64,000 nucleotides of DNA. Source: Parapristionchus giblindavisi. Lineage: Eukaryota > Nematoda > Chromadorea > Rhabditida > Diplogasteridae. The DNA is taken from contig CALSFV010000217.1 of NCBI GenBank assembly GCA_943737045.1, positions 806,001 through 870,000 of the forward strand, read 5' to 3'. The stretch's first letter is position 1; the number at the start of each line of letters is the position of its first letter. Under the pieces are notes generated by a model. It saw only the letters and a program-made list of their open reading frames with translations, searched no databases and had not been told where the DNA came from. This document shows, in pieces, positions 49,205 through 60,812 of this stretch. The position numbers were made by a program, and so were the translations under genes.

Positions 49205-49977
49205 TCATCTCTAATTGTAGACGACATCTCGGAATTTCTCATGAAACGCTTCTGGATTCGTCATCCAGAAGAAATGGTTAGTCAAACTTGGGCGGAGATC
49301 CTCTTCCCAAATCGATATCTAAAATATGATTTTCAGAAGAGCTGGGGCACCGATCTGCTCTATCTTCGTCCTGAATTTCGTGGAATGAAATTGGCTGAGG
49401 CATTAATCGAGTACGACGTTGATCCAGGAATGCTTAAGGTTTCACAATGGAAATATTGCCAAGATATGAACTGATACTTTTCAGAAATACGGCATTAACA
49501 TTAATCACGCAGAACTGTCTGCTCCTCAATCGAAGGTGTTTTGATAATTTTTGAAACTAAACCACTTTTGACAATCCTGTGAAAAATCACTTGTTAAAGT
49601 GGCACCCCCAGTTCATTTGAAATACCTCTCTCTGACAATGCTTTCTCGCAATCATAGAAAGCGAGAGAGTCTGGCTAGAGCGTGAAAAGAATAACTTTTG
49701 ACGGCCCAATTTTATGTTTATGTCATATGTCATATGTTTCATTCAGCACATCTACCGTCGATTGGGCTACACTATCACCGATCACACTGACGATCATGTG
49801 TTGGATGAACGGGGAAATAAGGTTGACCTCGTGGGCGGAGCTTGCGATCAGTCCAATCGATAATTGCAGTTGATGCTAGCACCCATTGGTGGTACTGTAG
49901 AACTTGGCGAGAAGGACTATCGTAGGAGCGAGTCGACTAATTGCAAGATTCATTGGGAGAAGATGGGATTACTGTAG

Positions 49978-51105
49978 ATACTGCAGTTATTGAATATTCT
50001 GAGTTAGCATATTTGATGTAGTCTTTAGAATCAATTGATTGACAAGGGTTGGGATTTAACGGATGTAACGAATTTAACGGTATTCAGTCGTAAAATTAAA
50101 TTTTGAGAGAATCCGTTAAAATTTTCACTGTATTCGAATTTAGTATCGAATAATTGCACTTTCGTCGTATAATTTTAATCGACCCCTTTAGTTTTCGCTT
50201 TCACGTATTGCTTTAGAATTATTATGTTATTTTTTTAGAAACGTACTCTTACTGCCACTGATATTCAATGATAAAATTGTTAAATATCGAACTTAACGTT
50301 CATTTCCACCATTTATTTAATAATTAAATGGATTTAACATAATTTAAGGGATTTTGAACCCGTTTATTTTTTTTGGCCTCATCCACCGTGAACCCCCGGG
50401 TCATGGTTGAGAATCATGGGTCGACTGAAATCAAATCAGTTCGCGATTCCGGGCGATTACGGTAGTTCAACTCCTACTGATAAAAAAATGGTACAGCTTT
50501 GGATGCAGCACGCTACCTTCCAACCGATTTATATGAAAGAAACATATAAATATTCAAGTTTGATAATTAAAAAAATAAATTCGAGATCTGCGAAACGACG
50601 ATTCTTCATGTTGCAGTCGTTTCTGCAAACAAACATGCATCAGTCACCATCCGCCCTATGAATGAACTTCCCTTGACGGTCGACTGAATGTGGGAGTTGA
50701 AAAAATAATAATAAAATAATTATTTTTCTCAATTTTTTAAAATGTAGTCCGAGTCTATTTGTATATTTTTCCTATGTCCGTGCATCACTACGAGTACAAT
50801 GACATAATAACCTACCTCTTACTCTTGCGAATTTCAAGAAATTTAATTTTCGATTTTTCCAATTTACACATATCTCATATTCAGTTGCAATTTTCGAGGC
50901 TTATGACAAGCTGGCTGGCCAAGGAAATGAGATCACCATGTGCACACTCATCAGGACTACAATATTCACTATGAAATTTCTTGCATTATCTCTTCAACGA
51001 GGATAGAAGAAGAAAAATCTGAAAATCAGCCACGAAAAAACACATTCAGAGCGATATGATATTAATGTTCAGCAGTGTTTGTAAGAGTGCATGACATGTT
51101 ATTCA
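49978..51105. other. Intergenic region downstream of GNAT copy 2
   Basis: No complete gene. At about 50899-50990 a short exon-like block reads AYDKLAGQGNEITMCTLIRT with no recognisable partner; it could be a relic. The rest is AT-rich. Confidence 0.35.
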
Positions 51106-51396
51106 TTAAAGAAGGGGACCCATGAGTTGGCATGACTGACTCCCGCCACGATAAGCATGCTGGCTATGGTTTATATTATATGGTAATTGGCGTAAGGGAT
51201 AATGAGAAAATGAGAGAGAAAGTATGCAAATTCGATGAGCACTCTCTACATGCCTTGAAAGTTGTACTTTCAATGCTCATAGTGAGCTTTAAACACATCG
51301 GGAATCAATATCAGATATGTCTTTCGATTCGTGTGATGAATCTCTATCATACTATCCGAACAGTCTTATTACGAAAAAACTCGTGGGCATCTTTAA
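51106..51396. mobile_element. MITE family 2, diverged copy without recognisable tRNA unit
   Basis: Left end TTAAAGAAGGGGACCCATGA; right end CTCGTGGGCATCTTTAA is shorter and diverged. The interior differs from the copy at 3327 and I see no A/B boxes. Confidence 0.6.
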
Positions 51397-52385
51397 TAAA
51401 AGAAATAAAAGTCCTATCACGATCACGATTGAAAAGATATGAATTTTTCAATTTTTTACTGAATGTGACATATTTGAACCGGGTTTGAGCCTAAGAGCAT
51501 TTTCACTATAACTTTCATCGGCTTCCCCTCGGTATGCGTCTATGATGAAAGTATTGAGGGCCAGATCGAAAATCCTCGCGAATGTCCGGCAAGGGGTCAA
51601 AATGCTCGAGTCTTACCGAGCCGGTTTTAAAACTTTTTTCTATTATTATTTTCCCAATAATTCGTACCTACTTTGACTTGTTCATAAAATTATTTCTTAA
51701 GATCATTGACCGCTTTCTGCGCTCCGTATCGGAAAACATTGAGTCCTTTATATTTGATTTCGTTAATTTTAATCATTTCGATAGTTGACAAAAATCAATG
51801 TTCTAGAAAAATTCAACAATAAAGATTTCATAATATTCCTGTGTGTTCCTGAATGTTTCACAAGATTTCTTCAAAAATCGAGATTTTTGCTGTTACTCTG
51901 TAAACCAGAAAACAAGAACACGCCATCTTATCAGGAAGTGTGAACTTTAACAACAAAATGAGTGAAAGAAAACCGATTTTCACATGTGGGGCACACAATG
52001 AATGAACAAGAAGAACAATGGCGATTATGGAAATGGGTCGAGTGGAAATTCGATGGGAAATAGTATTGAAATGGAATATATCAACAATCATGATAAATAC
52101 TCACTAACTGGAATACGGACCAAAGGGCATACATATTGTTTTATAAAAAAAGGAAATCAAATTTCGTGAAATTTAAGAATAATGAAGGACTTTTCTGTAC
52201 TATCAGGCTGAGTATCAGCTCGAACATAATCAAACTAAATTAGGGAATTATAATCAATCAATGACAATATATCATCACAATTACCATATAAAATATGCTC
52301 AATTGTCCACTGTTTCACTTCATTCTAACTCATTTGTTCTTCAGAATGTGGTTGACCATATCACGCCTGTCACGAGAGAATCGCA

Positions 52386-52729
52386 CGTTAGTTTTTTTTT
52401 CTGTAATAGCAGGGCACCAATCAAATACCGTTTTCCATTGCTGGCAAAAGTCTTTGAAAAAAGATTGAATATTAAGAGGGCGCGGCGGATTCCAGACGGG
52501 TTTGGTGGGATTCATTAGAGAGGATGTGCGTGCGCGATGGCATCCAATGATTGTCTCTGTCGCAATCTCCGCCGCGCTACCAAAAATGTTTGAGGTGCGC
52601 CGCTCTGCCAAATGACTATCGTCTCATTTTTTCGAAAACACACCAAACCGCGCACCATAGATTTGGGAAGATGCCTTCAGCATTCCTTTTGCCCCGCTAT
52701 TCCCATCTCTTTCGCATTCTGAACTAACG
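52386..52729. mobile_element. MITE, inverted copy of 24051-24386
   Basis: TTAGTTCAGAATGCGAAAGA (reversed, right end) and ACGTTAGTT (left). Shared interior: GGGCGCGGCGGATTCCAGAC, GGTTTGGTGGGATTCATTAG and GCGCGCACCATAG-like ends. No gene. Confidence 0.7.
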
Positions 52730-52806
52730 TGAATAGACCTAAAATGGCTATTTTTCGGAATGGGGCGAAAAACGTGAAATGAGTTAGCATCAGTTTTCGG
52801 TACCTC

Positions 52807-53767
52807 TAGGCATGTCCGACCATCCCCCAAAGTGCCATTGTGTAAATATCATTCTGGGGCTTCCTAGCCCGGGTCGGTCATCCGGGAACCCAACTTTGAA
52901 CTCAAATATCTCGGTTCAGGTGCATTTCTGCGAAAAAAATGCGCGAGGGAAACCCCCGCTATTTTTCCGGGCTCTATCGATCTAAACAAACCAGAAGTCA
53001 TGAAAGTGCTTGCGAACAGCGCCACACTCTAGGCAAAATAACTCAAAACCTGTCGATTCGGCGCGGACGACCCTAAAATATGTTATACAACTTTTCGAGG
53101 GCTACAAAATGAGTAGTTTACGAAAAAAATACATTAATGCGTTCGTATGGTTCATCCCCTTGGAAATTTCCTGATGATTTGAAGTCATTTTCGCCCAACC
53201 ACAATCTCTCGTTTCACACACTCTCTCGCCCATTCCTTTTCATTTCATTCCATTCCATTCTACACCGCACGGTCTCGAGCGCGCGGTGCGGAATGAAACA
53301 TATCATTGTCTCCCTTTCTCTTCCCTGTATTTCTTTCACTCTCCGGCGAGAGAGTGTGTGAAACGAGAGATTGTAGTTGGGCGAAAATGACTTCAAATCA
53401 TCAGGAAATTTCCAAGGGGATGAACCATACGAACGCATTAACGTATTTTTTCTTAAACCACTCATTTTGTGGCCCTCGAAAAGTTACATAACATATTTCA
53501 GAGTCGTCCGCGCCGAATCGACAGGTTTTGAGTTATTTAGCCTAGATTGTAGCGCTGTTCGGAAGCACTTTCATGACTTCTGGTTTGTTTAGATCGATAG
53601 AGCTCGGAAAAATAGCGGGGGTTACCCTCGTGACAGTTTTTCACAAAAATGCACCTGAACCGAGATATTTGAGTTCAAAGTTGGGTTCCCGGATGACCGA
53701 CCCGGGCTAGGAAGCCCCAGAATGATATTTACACAATGGCACTTTGGGGGATGGTAGGACATGCCTA
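52807..53767. mobile_element. 961-bp near-perfect palindrome
   Basis: TAGGCATGTCCGACCATCCC at left and its inverse at right; the arms stay almost identical to the centre at about 53285 (GAGCGCGCGG). Matching blocks include GGGGCTTCCTAGCCCGGGTC and CCCTTGGAAATTTCCTGATG. The high arm identity suggests recent movement or gene-conversion upkeep. Confidence 0.85.
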
Positions 53768-53787
53768 AACAAGAATAAAACTGGAGA

Positions 53788-54283
53788 GAACTTGTTTTGT
53801 AATATTTATCAATTCCGAGCTTTAGGTCGATTCTCTCGTGATAGGCCTGATATTCTTCTTCCTTTTTCTGAATCCGCCTTTTACCATTGCGTAAGTATCT
53901 TTCTCAAGTCATTTAACAGAATTGTCATCGCTCAAAATTGTTGGCACTAGGACAGCTACATTCTAGAGATTGACCATATGTATCTAGGTATTTATATTTC
54001 TTTCAGGAATGAAGAGTGCAATTTACAACTTCCACAGGGTGATGGTCCTTTATGCACACAATCCTTCAAGGACATGGTAGTTTCTCTATAAAATAACGAA
54101 AATAATGACATTCGGGAACGGAGTTCACAAGTTGCTAAAAAATTTTAATAAAGTATTATTTTTTACCCAAAATCGCATTTCTAAGGTTCACGACGAAATC
54201 GAGGCGTACGACATCTGCTCGTCATACTTTCCAACGTATTCTATGAAAGCACTGTTCAACGACACTCATGTGACGTGTTCCGT
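53788..54283 (+). pseudogene. Possible fragment of an unrecognised cysteine-containing gene
   Basis: Three exon-like blocks lie just right of a large palindrome. They are about 53788-53890 (SRDRPDILLPFSESAFYHC, then GTAAGT), 54008-54078 (CNLQLPQGDGPLCTQSFKDM, then GTAGTT) and 54180-54283 (VHDEIEAYDICSSYFP, then GTGAGT). The last two join in one frame. The join of the first two is uncertain because the acceptor at 54006 does not keep phase cleanly. Neither a start nor an end was found. The Cys spacing suggests an extracellular protein. Low confidence; could be a broken gene copy cut by the element 52807-53767. Confidence 0.3.
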
Positions 54284-54416
54284 TGGTGAGTCACTAGGTC
54301 GGATGAGAACCGATAGTATGATAACTATTGGCATATCAGAGACAAATGAATAGACAAAGTATGCACATGGTTATCATAATTTATTTATCGGTGTTAATTG
54401 GACCTAGTGAATTTTA

Positions 54417-54545
54417 ACAACGATGATACTTGTCAATGAAATGGTTGAAGCAATACTTATTTTCACACAGAGGGCATATAATGAACTACCAAGTGATATA
54501 ATTGCTTCAACCATTTCATTGTATAAGATCATCGTTGTTGAAATG
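54417..54545. mobile_element. Small hairpin MITE
   Basis: TAACAACGATGATACTTGTC, AATGAAATGGTTGAAGCAAT and the inverse ATTGCTTCAACCATTTCATT at about 54500 define arms of about 45 bp. Confidence 0.75.
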
Positions 54546-55783
54546 GATATTACATGATTACTTTTGTATTCCACGTGCAAATATAGTAAAACACCTCGAT
54601 GTCACTGTAAGTGGGGGTTGGAAAGTGTATGCGGCAAATAGATTTTAGGGCAGACTTTTTTTATTGAAAAGGTCGTAAAAATTTAAATGGACACATTCAG
54701 CAAATTCTTTCATGGACACATTCAGCAAATTCTGGCTTTAGATTCAGAATCGGCGTTAAAAAACGCTAAACAAATCGGACAGGCGATTTGTACTACCGTA
54801 ATGACTGGATCGAATGAATTCCGTACCCTACATTGGAATGAGAGCTGGGACGAGTAGAAAGTAGCACACATATTTTGTGTCATCTCATGAAATAAAGAGA
54901 GTTAGACATGTGCATCATTGTACAGCGATGGTTAAGAACTTAAAAAATCGGAAAATACACAGAAAGATGATGCAAACTCTCACTAAAATGACCAAAAGTT
55001 CCTTCAAAATGCTCCGTTCTAGCTGCGGTTTTGTGCACCGCGACGCTGTCCAGGCAAAATTGCGAATGGAAAGGCGCTAAATCGGGCGGGAAACGATGAC
55101 TTTTGATTGATGGTGATATTGCAAAAGTACAATCTAGTTCTTTCGCAGTGATTCACAAGCTCTGTTGGCTGCTTCGAACTGCCATAGGTAGCATTCAATT
55201 CGTTCGCAACCGTATCCCCCCCCCCGCCCCCCTTCAGGCTAATCAGACAATCAGAGTATCATAGTCAGTGGAGAACGATCTAACATGCGGACAAGACACA
55301 AGTCAGACAAAGATAATTTTCACACAAGTTCTATTTTATGCGGCCGCTCTAGATTTCGAAATGAAAAGATTGTGCATCTTATTATTACTCATCTGGTTGA
55401 TTTCTAAAGCGAGAAAAAAATAAAGCGCATGGTGTTTCATTACACACTTTTTTTTATGGTAGGCTACCTACCCCCAGTCGTTCCTCTCCAAGAACACGTG
55501 TAACTTGTTAAAATTAGCTTAAAACAATTAATTCTGCAAACAATTTTGATTAAGTCTGCTAATTATATGATGTCTGTCTAGACTTTCCCTCCAGACAAAA
55601 AGCTCGTCTGAGAATATTGCCAGATCACATTATAATATAATAATACAATTGTCTCGCAAGTGAATATGATAATCAAACAATGTCTAGTCTTTGTCCTCAT
55701 AGACATCATTTCATATAAAACGTCTCTATTTGCGCGGTAATATCTCTCGTCCATAGACGTTGGATATCTACAGCTCTGAAGCA
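54546..55783. other. Upstream region of GNAT copy 1
   Basis: No coding sequence recognised. Contains a C run at 55217-55231 and a NotI-like GCGGCCGC at 55340. The proximal promoter, with a TATA-like word at about 55713, is at its right end. Confidence 0.4.
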
Positions 55784-57345
55784 ATGGAGGCCAAGTGAGT
55801 CCTGATTTATGATTTTTTTAAATAGATTTTTCAAAGACCAAAGATCAAAGGTCAGATTTTGGGCCAGAAATCAAAGATCAACTATTGCAGACCAGCTCGT
55901 CTCTCGCTAGAACCGTGGAAGCACGTCCATATTGCCAAGCAGTATGAGATCAAGAAGGTTTTTGTGGGCGGAACTAACTTATAATCGCAAAACATTCTAG
56001 TGCACGAAAGCTGACCATGACACCCTGCTCAATCTCTTCAAGGAGTTCGTCAAGTATGAGCCTATCGGAAAGGTTTGATCTTTGATCTTTGATGGACTGC
56101 AGTAATCTCTGTTTCGCTGTAGGACCTCAACATGAATTGGGAGGACGACTTCAAGACGATTGCCGAAAGCTACATCAGTCTGGCGCTCAACTCGCCCGCG
56201 CACCTTCCCTGCGCCTATATCGCCATTCACAAGGTACCACCGCTTCTAATGATCGTTGACGCACATCGGGTGTCACTCAGGAAACGGGCAAGGCCGTCGC
56301 TCTGAGGACCATGCATCCGATTTACCGTGACGAGTCGAAGAATCCGAAGGCGGAGGAGTCGAAGAAGCCCTCTGAGAAAGCGATGATTATTCGTAAGTTT
56401 AACTGTCATCGATGAGAAAGATACACGCAGATAGTCAGCAATATAAATATACAAATAAAGTATGCAAATTGATCAAATGCGTTGGCTCTAACTATAAGCT
56501 AGTTGCAAGCAAACGCCCGACATAAATAATGATCCAACGAACGTCGAGGCTCTAATATATAATACTGTAGATAAAGTATTGACTTGGTCCGAATCTCGAC
56601 TACTTTAATAGTTTCTTTATTGCAGATCGTATTCTCGATGACTTGACCAATCGCTTCTGGACCGAGTTTCCCAATGAGCAGGTAGGCAACGAATATGGAC
56701 CGATATGGGTGGAGCCTAAATGGGCGGAGTCTAAAGTGAGAAATTCTTCAGGCTTGCTTTCACGGTGACATTCTATTCATCGATCCGGCTCACCGCGGCA
56801 AGGGACTCGTCGACGTCTTCATCGAGTTCGATGTTGATGCCGAAGTTATGATTGTGAGTGGGCGTGTCTGTGGGCGGAGTCTAACACATTAACTACAGAA
56901 GAACGGCTTCAACTACGCGCAGTATGAGCTCACGTCGATGCCGGCCAAGGTATAATTGATTAAAATCAAAAAAAATAAATATTAAATCATTTTGCATAGA
57001 TGGCCGCAAGACGTTTCAACGTGAAGATCGTTGCCAACTCGCCCACGTTTGTCGTCTGCGATGGAAAGACTGTGAGATATTCCGTAATGATTTGTTTAAA
57101 AATTGTGAATAGAAAACAGGTTGAGTAAAAAATTTTACATTGAGCAAACTTAAATACTTTGCGATATTTATGATCTGCCAAAATTCACTGCTTTATTTAT
57201 TTATAAATCCATTTATCTTCATATTTATCCCTTTCCGCTGCAGATTCCTCTCTCCGACGGTCCTCTCGCTATGGGCCTTCACAACTATCACGATCGTGGA
57301 TCCTTCAACGCCAAGCCCCACTGGGAGAAGATGGGATTACTGTAA
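55784..57345 (+). CDS. GNAT-like acetyltransferase family protein, copy 1, intact, 10 exons
   Basis: Exons: 55784-55794, 55891-55957, 56001-56072, 56123-56233, 56281-56392, 56626-56681, 56752-56853, 56899-56949, 57000-57071, 57244-57345. All phases agree, giving 251 residues. GNAT-like signs: FIDPAHRGKGLVDVFIE resembles motif A (RGKG acetyl-CoA loop), and the end HWEKMGLL resembles motif B. The sequence also resembles a nematode-restricted family I know as DUF1248 (from memory). Substrate unknown; no signal peptide or membrane span. A candidate TATA (ATATAAAA, about 55713) lies 70 bp upstream and TATCTACAG at 55765-55773 is a good trans-splice acceptor 10 bp before ATG. Introns 1 and 3 contain GATCAAA/GATCTTT repeats. 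AATAAATAAA lies at 57421. Two relatives in the window are damaged; this is the only complete one. Confidence 0.85.
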
Positions 57346-58149
57346 AAAGTGTTGATCGATAATTGGACTAATATATGTATTGTGTGAAAGATATTGTATT
57401 AATGGTGGCATATTGTCTATAATAAATAAACTAATTTGTATCAACTTGCTTATAAGTTAGACAACGATGATATAAATACTCAAAACACTCACAAGGGAGG
57501 ATCTCAAATCAGCATGGCTTTATGAGATGGTAATAGCAAGGCAAGAATCAATAAAAGAACATAACTGCGCTTCGAAAAATTCAATAAATACATTATGATA
57601 TTTCCTACACAAATAAACCGGAGGGTTGGTGAGCTTGTCCATCAACATCAAAATCACGAACAGGGTGTGCATGGTAGTGGATAAGATGAACAATAATTGG
57701 ACATAAGGAGCTCATTGTTAGGCAATATTTTCATACGTGGTTTTGTAGGAACAAATACTTCTTCTAAATTTATTGCAAAATTAAAATTAATTGTTTCAGG
57801 CAAATTTGCTTTATTAATTGTTTTAACAATTAACACGTGTTCATGGAAAGTATGTGGAAATGAACGACCGACGGCTATATATTCAATTTCATGATGGATG
57901 ATGATGATGATGATGATTGTGTGTTTTAATGATGTTTTGTACATTGTGAAAGCATGAAGAGTTATTGTGATCACTCTCGCATAAATAAAACAAGAGATTC
58001 TATACGGTCATTAACATATAGATCTTTCAATTAAATCTTTATCGTTAATTATGGGAGACATAAATTAAGTTTCATCAATCAATAATGGGGACATCGATCG
58101 ATACATTTTGGTCGATACTCGATCCACAAATCATCAATCGATAAATTGT
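57346..58149. other. Spacer between convergent GNAT copies 1 and 3
   Basis: Holds the copy 1 AATAAATAAA (57421) and a GAT trinucleotide run (57896-57917). Nothing else recognised. Confidence 0.5.
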
Positions 58150-58432
58150 CTACAGTAATCCCATCTTCTCCCAATGCGTCTTGGCGTTGTATGTTCCACG
58201 TTCGTGAAAGTTGTGCAGCCCAAGCGCCATTGGACCATCAGTTAGTTTTATCTATAAACAGCTAATAATAAACTCCGCCCACTATCGATCGCAAATTCAA
58301 ATTATTGTTACATACCTTATTTCCATCGTGAACCAAAAATTCGGGAGATTGGCCGATAATCTTGATGTTGAAACGCTTGGCGGCCGTCTTTATAAATTAA
58401 CAATATCTCGTTTATAGGTTTGCCAAAAAAGG

Positions 58433-58546
58433 CCCGAAGAAATTTGAAATTCTCCGCGCTGGCCACACTCTCTCGCTTTCTTTATCTGCTAGAGAGCGTG
58501 GCCAGAGCGGAGAGTAAAATTAGTTTGTGATGTGACTTTATAATAT
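58433..58546. mobile_element. CTCTCG hairpin MITE in GNAT copy 3 intron
   Basis: AAAGGCCCGAAGAAATTTGA at left; CTGGCCACACTCTCTCGC and its inverse; GATGTGACTTTATA at right. Confidence 0.7.
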
Positions 58547-58829
58547 ATACATGCCATGAATATACATGCCCAATTTTGATGCAGTTTACCTTTGCCGGTA
58601 TCGAAGTCAGCTCGTACTGTGCATAGTTGAAGCCGTTGTTCTGCAGTTAACGCGTCAAGACTCCGCCCCTTTAGCCCCGCCCACTCACAATCATGAATTG
58701 AGCATCCACATCATAATCTACGAATGCGTCGACGAGTCCGCGGCCGCGATGCATCGGATCGATGAAGAGTATATCGCCATGGAAGACAGCCTGTAGTTTA
58801 GATGTTAGGCCACGCCCACTTTGTGCACA

Positions 58830-58943
58830 CCGATGAATGAGAACCGACTGGATTATAAATATTTGTGTATTTTGTTTTTCTTCATAAGCCTATTGTCTCT
58901 CATATGCAAATAGTTATCATCCAGTCGGTTCTCATTCATCGGC
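58830..58943. mobile_element. Small hairpin MITE in intron of GNAT copy 3
   Basis: CCGATGAATGAGAACCGACT and its inverse bound 114 bp; the loop is AT-rich. Confidence 0.75.
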
Positions 58944-59570
58944 TTTCATCCGACCTAGTGCTGTACAAATCTCCAACCACTGACCTGTTCATTCGGATAT
59001 TCCATCCAGAAACGGTCGGTAAGCGCATCCAGGGCACTGGCTGGAAAATATTGATTGAATTTTGTTTTAATAATTTAAAAAATCGATAATTACCTATGAT
59101 CTGAGCTTTGGGCGAAAACGGCTTAGAGACCTCCGCTTTCGGATTCTTAGAAGTATCACGATACGAGACATGATTGGTCTTCATTGCGATGGGTTTACCA
59201 GTCGCCTGAACGACACCGAACACGCGTCAGCAAGTATACATACTGCGTCTAGCTACCTTGCAGTACACGATGTAGGCGCAGGGAAGGTGCGCAGGTGAGT
59301 TGAGAGCCATATTGAGGTAGTACTCTCCGAGCGGCTTCACATCATCCTCCCAGTTCATGTTGAGGTCCTAAAGCGAAATGAAGATTACTGTAGTCAATTT
59401 AGGATTGAAGAGCAACCTTGGCGACGGGTTCATACTTGCTGAACTCCTTGAAAAGATTGAGAAGCGTGAAATAGTCGGATTTCGTGCACTGTAAGTGTCA
59501 ATATTAGACCAAACTCCGAGCACTTCCGATGCTTTACGAGTTCTTATTATGCTATTTATTCCTTCTTAGA

Positions 59571-59833
59571 CGATCAAGAGGAAGACCCGAATTGAGATGG
59601 AAGGATGAATTTGTGAAGATAGTCGGGGCAGGCTTTATCAACGTTGCACGCAACAAGGATCAGTGGAACCATCTCATGTCACTACAGATCCGGTGACCCA
59701 CCGCTTAGTTGATCTCGATAAAGTGTTTAAATGTAAAAAATGTAAAAATGTAATTTCTTCTTATCTTATTTCAACTGTCCCGTTCATGGGTGAGCATGTG
59801 ATTTATCAATAAATAAATAATAAATAAAAAAAA
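59571..59833 (+). mobile_element. LINE 3' end with short coding remnant
   Basis: A frame from about 59571 to TGA at 59694-59696 reads RSRGRPELRWKDEFVKIVGA, ending NVARNKDQWNHLM, the typical last residues of many nematode LINE reverse transcriptase ORFs (RRGRPxxRWxDxI, then WR). A short UTR follows, with an A-rich AATAAATAAATAATAAATAA tail at 59808-59830. It lies right upstream of GNAT copy 3. Confidence 0.75.
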
Positions 59834-60651
59834 CCTTATGGATCTGATATTGCCTCGGAATATGGGTGAGCTTCCATGGTTCAAGAGAGCACTTGAGCGG
59901 GTTAGCTGGCCTGATCGAACGAAATTGATCTTTGATCTCTTGAACTATGATATCTTACCTGGTGGCAACTTGCGGCTCGGCCATGACACAATGATTAGAC
60001 CAACAATGAATATGGACGGGAATCAGGATGATGTTTCTCGAAGACAAAGGAGAGGAGAGAGTATGGCCTGGGTGGAGAGTAAACAAATTGAATCATGGTG
60101 CAGACCTGCAAGGAATATAATAATTTTAGACAATACTCTCACGTAGACAATGTCACGTAGAAAATGAGACAGATTTTGCAGAGCGGATAGTTTCAAATTA
60201 CCCTAAGGTGAGAGTTCACTGGATTGGACTAATTTTGAGAGAAATATAGAGCAGTTCCTAAAGTCATACGTGAGAATAGGAGAAAAGGCGCAATCGGGGA
60301 AGATCTGCATTGATGCACAATTAAAGCTAGGCGAATTCATTGTTTAGTTATTTAAGCCGTCTTCACCGCGAAATGAACATATATTGTGATTTTTGTTTAC
60401 GCCACTACGAAATAAATCCTTTATCCAATTGCAATAAATACAATAAATTTAATTGAGTAATACGGGGGTCGATGTACACTTCTTGCCAATTATTCCTGCC
60501 GATGGAGTTCACATAGCTTCTCGATCTCTGACCTGTGGTTTGAATCAATACTATAGTGTTGTTAGAGCGGAGATCACAGTGTTCTTTTGACTTTGAAATT
60601 CAAAACGATCGTTCAACATGTAAACTTCAAAATAGAACACGATGATTTAAA
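59834..60651. other. Region with an unassigned 103-codon open frame
   Basis: An open frame 59838-60146 (+) begins MDLILPRNMGELPWFKRALE. I recognise no domain; it directly follows the LINE tail and may be part of another retroelement. The remaining sequence shows no gene. Confidence 0.3.
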
Positions 60652-60760
60652 GGCATTCCCCAAGCTAATTTTACTCTCCGCATTGTCAATACTCTCTCGT
60701 AGACGCGAGAGAGTGTGGCCAGAGCGGAGAGTTTCAAATTAGCTTGTGGTGTCGCTTTAA
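60652..60760. mobile_element. CTCTCG hairpin MITE
   Basis: AAAGGCATTCCCCAAGCTAA at left, AATTAGCTTGTGGTGTCGCT at right, core TCTCTCGTAGACGCGAGAGA. Confidence 0.75.
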
Positions 60761-60812
60761 ATGGCGTATACCAGAACACTGTGACGGTTCGAAAATTATA
60801 AATCTGACTTAC

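Larger units (their letters stand above)
46663..49977 (+). pseudogene. GNAT-like family, copy 2, exon 1 interrupted by a 1.4-kb palindromic element
   Basis: Exon 1 starts at 46663 (MNYKPVAGDYHPKNYVHIP), is cut at about 46721 and resumes at 48151-48173 up to donor GTGAGG. Later exons: 48228-48299, 48680-48787, 48872-48992, 49221-49276, 49337-49438, 49485-49535, 49747-49821, 49870-49977, ending IHWEKMGLL and TAG. Exon lengths equal or nearly equal those of copy 1 (72, 108 against 111, 56, 102, 51), and removing the insert restores the same length of exon 1 after VHI. With the insert, the frame runs into TGA within it. Exons 2-9 look intact, with no stops. The motif-A equivalent is FRGMKLA instead of HRGKGL, so cofactor binding may differ or be lost. 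Whether the insert can be spliced out or exon 2 used as a start is unknown. Confidence 0.8.
58150..59488 (-). pseudogene. GNAT-like family, copy 3, lacks first two exons (5'-truncated)
   Basis: Exons on the minus strand: 59417-59488, 59257-59367, 59094-59205, 58985-59040, 58689-58790, 58590-58640, 58316-58387, 58150-58251. Their lengths (72, 111, 112, 56, 102, 51, 72, 102) are exactly those of copy 1 exons 3-10, and no stop interrupts them. Motif A is HRGRGLVDAF and the end is HWEKMGLL. The copy-1 equivalents of exons 1-2 (start codon and about 26 residues) were not found upstream. Instead, LINE-derived coding sequence starts 83 bp away at 59571. It is therefore called truncated, but distant 5' exons or an alternative start cannot be excluded. 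It is convergent with copy 1, the two stops being about 800 bp apart, so they look like an inverted duplication. A 114-bp hairpin MITE sits in its fourth intron (58830-58943). Confidence 0.7.

Noticed and set aside
48228..49977. GNAT copy 2 as an intact gene starting in exon 2
   Set aside because: No suitable ATG with promoter context was seen at the exon 2 start, while exon 1 homology flanks the insertion precisely.
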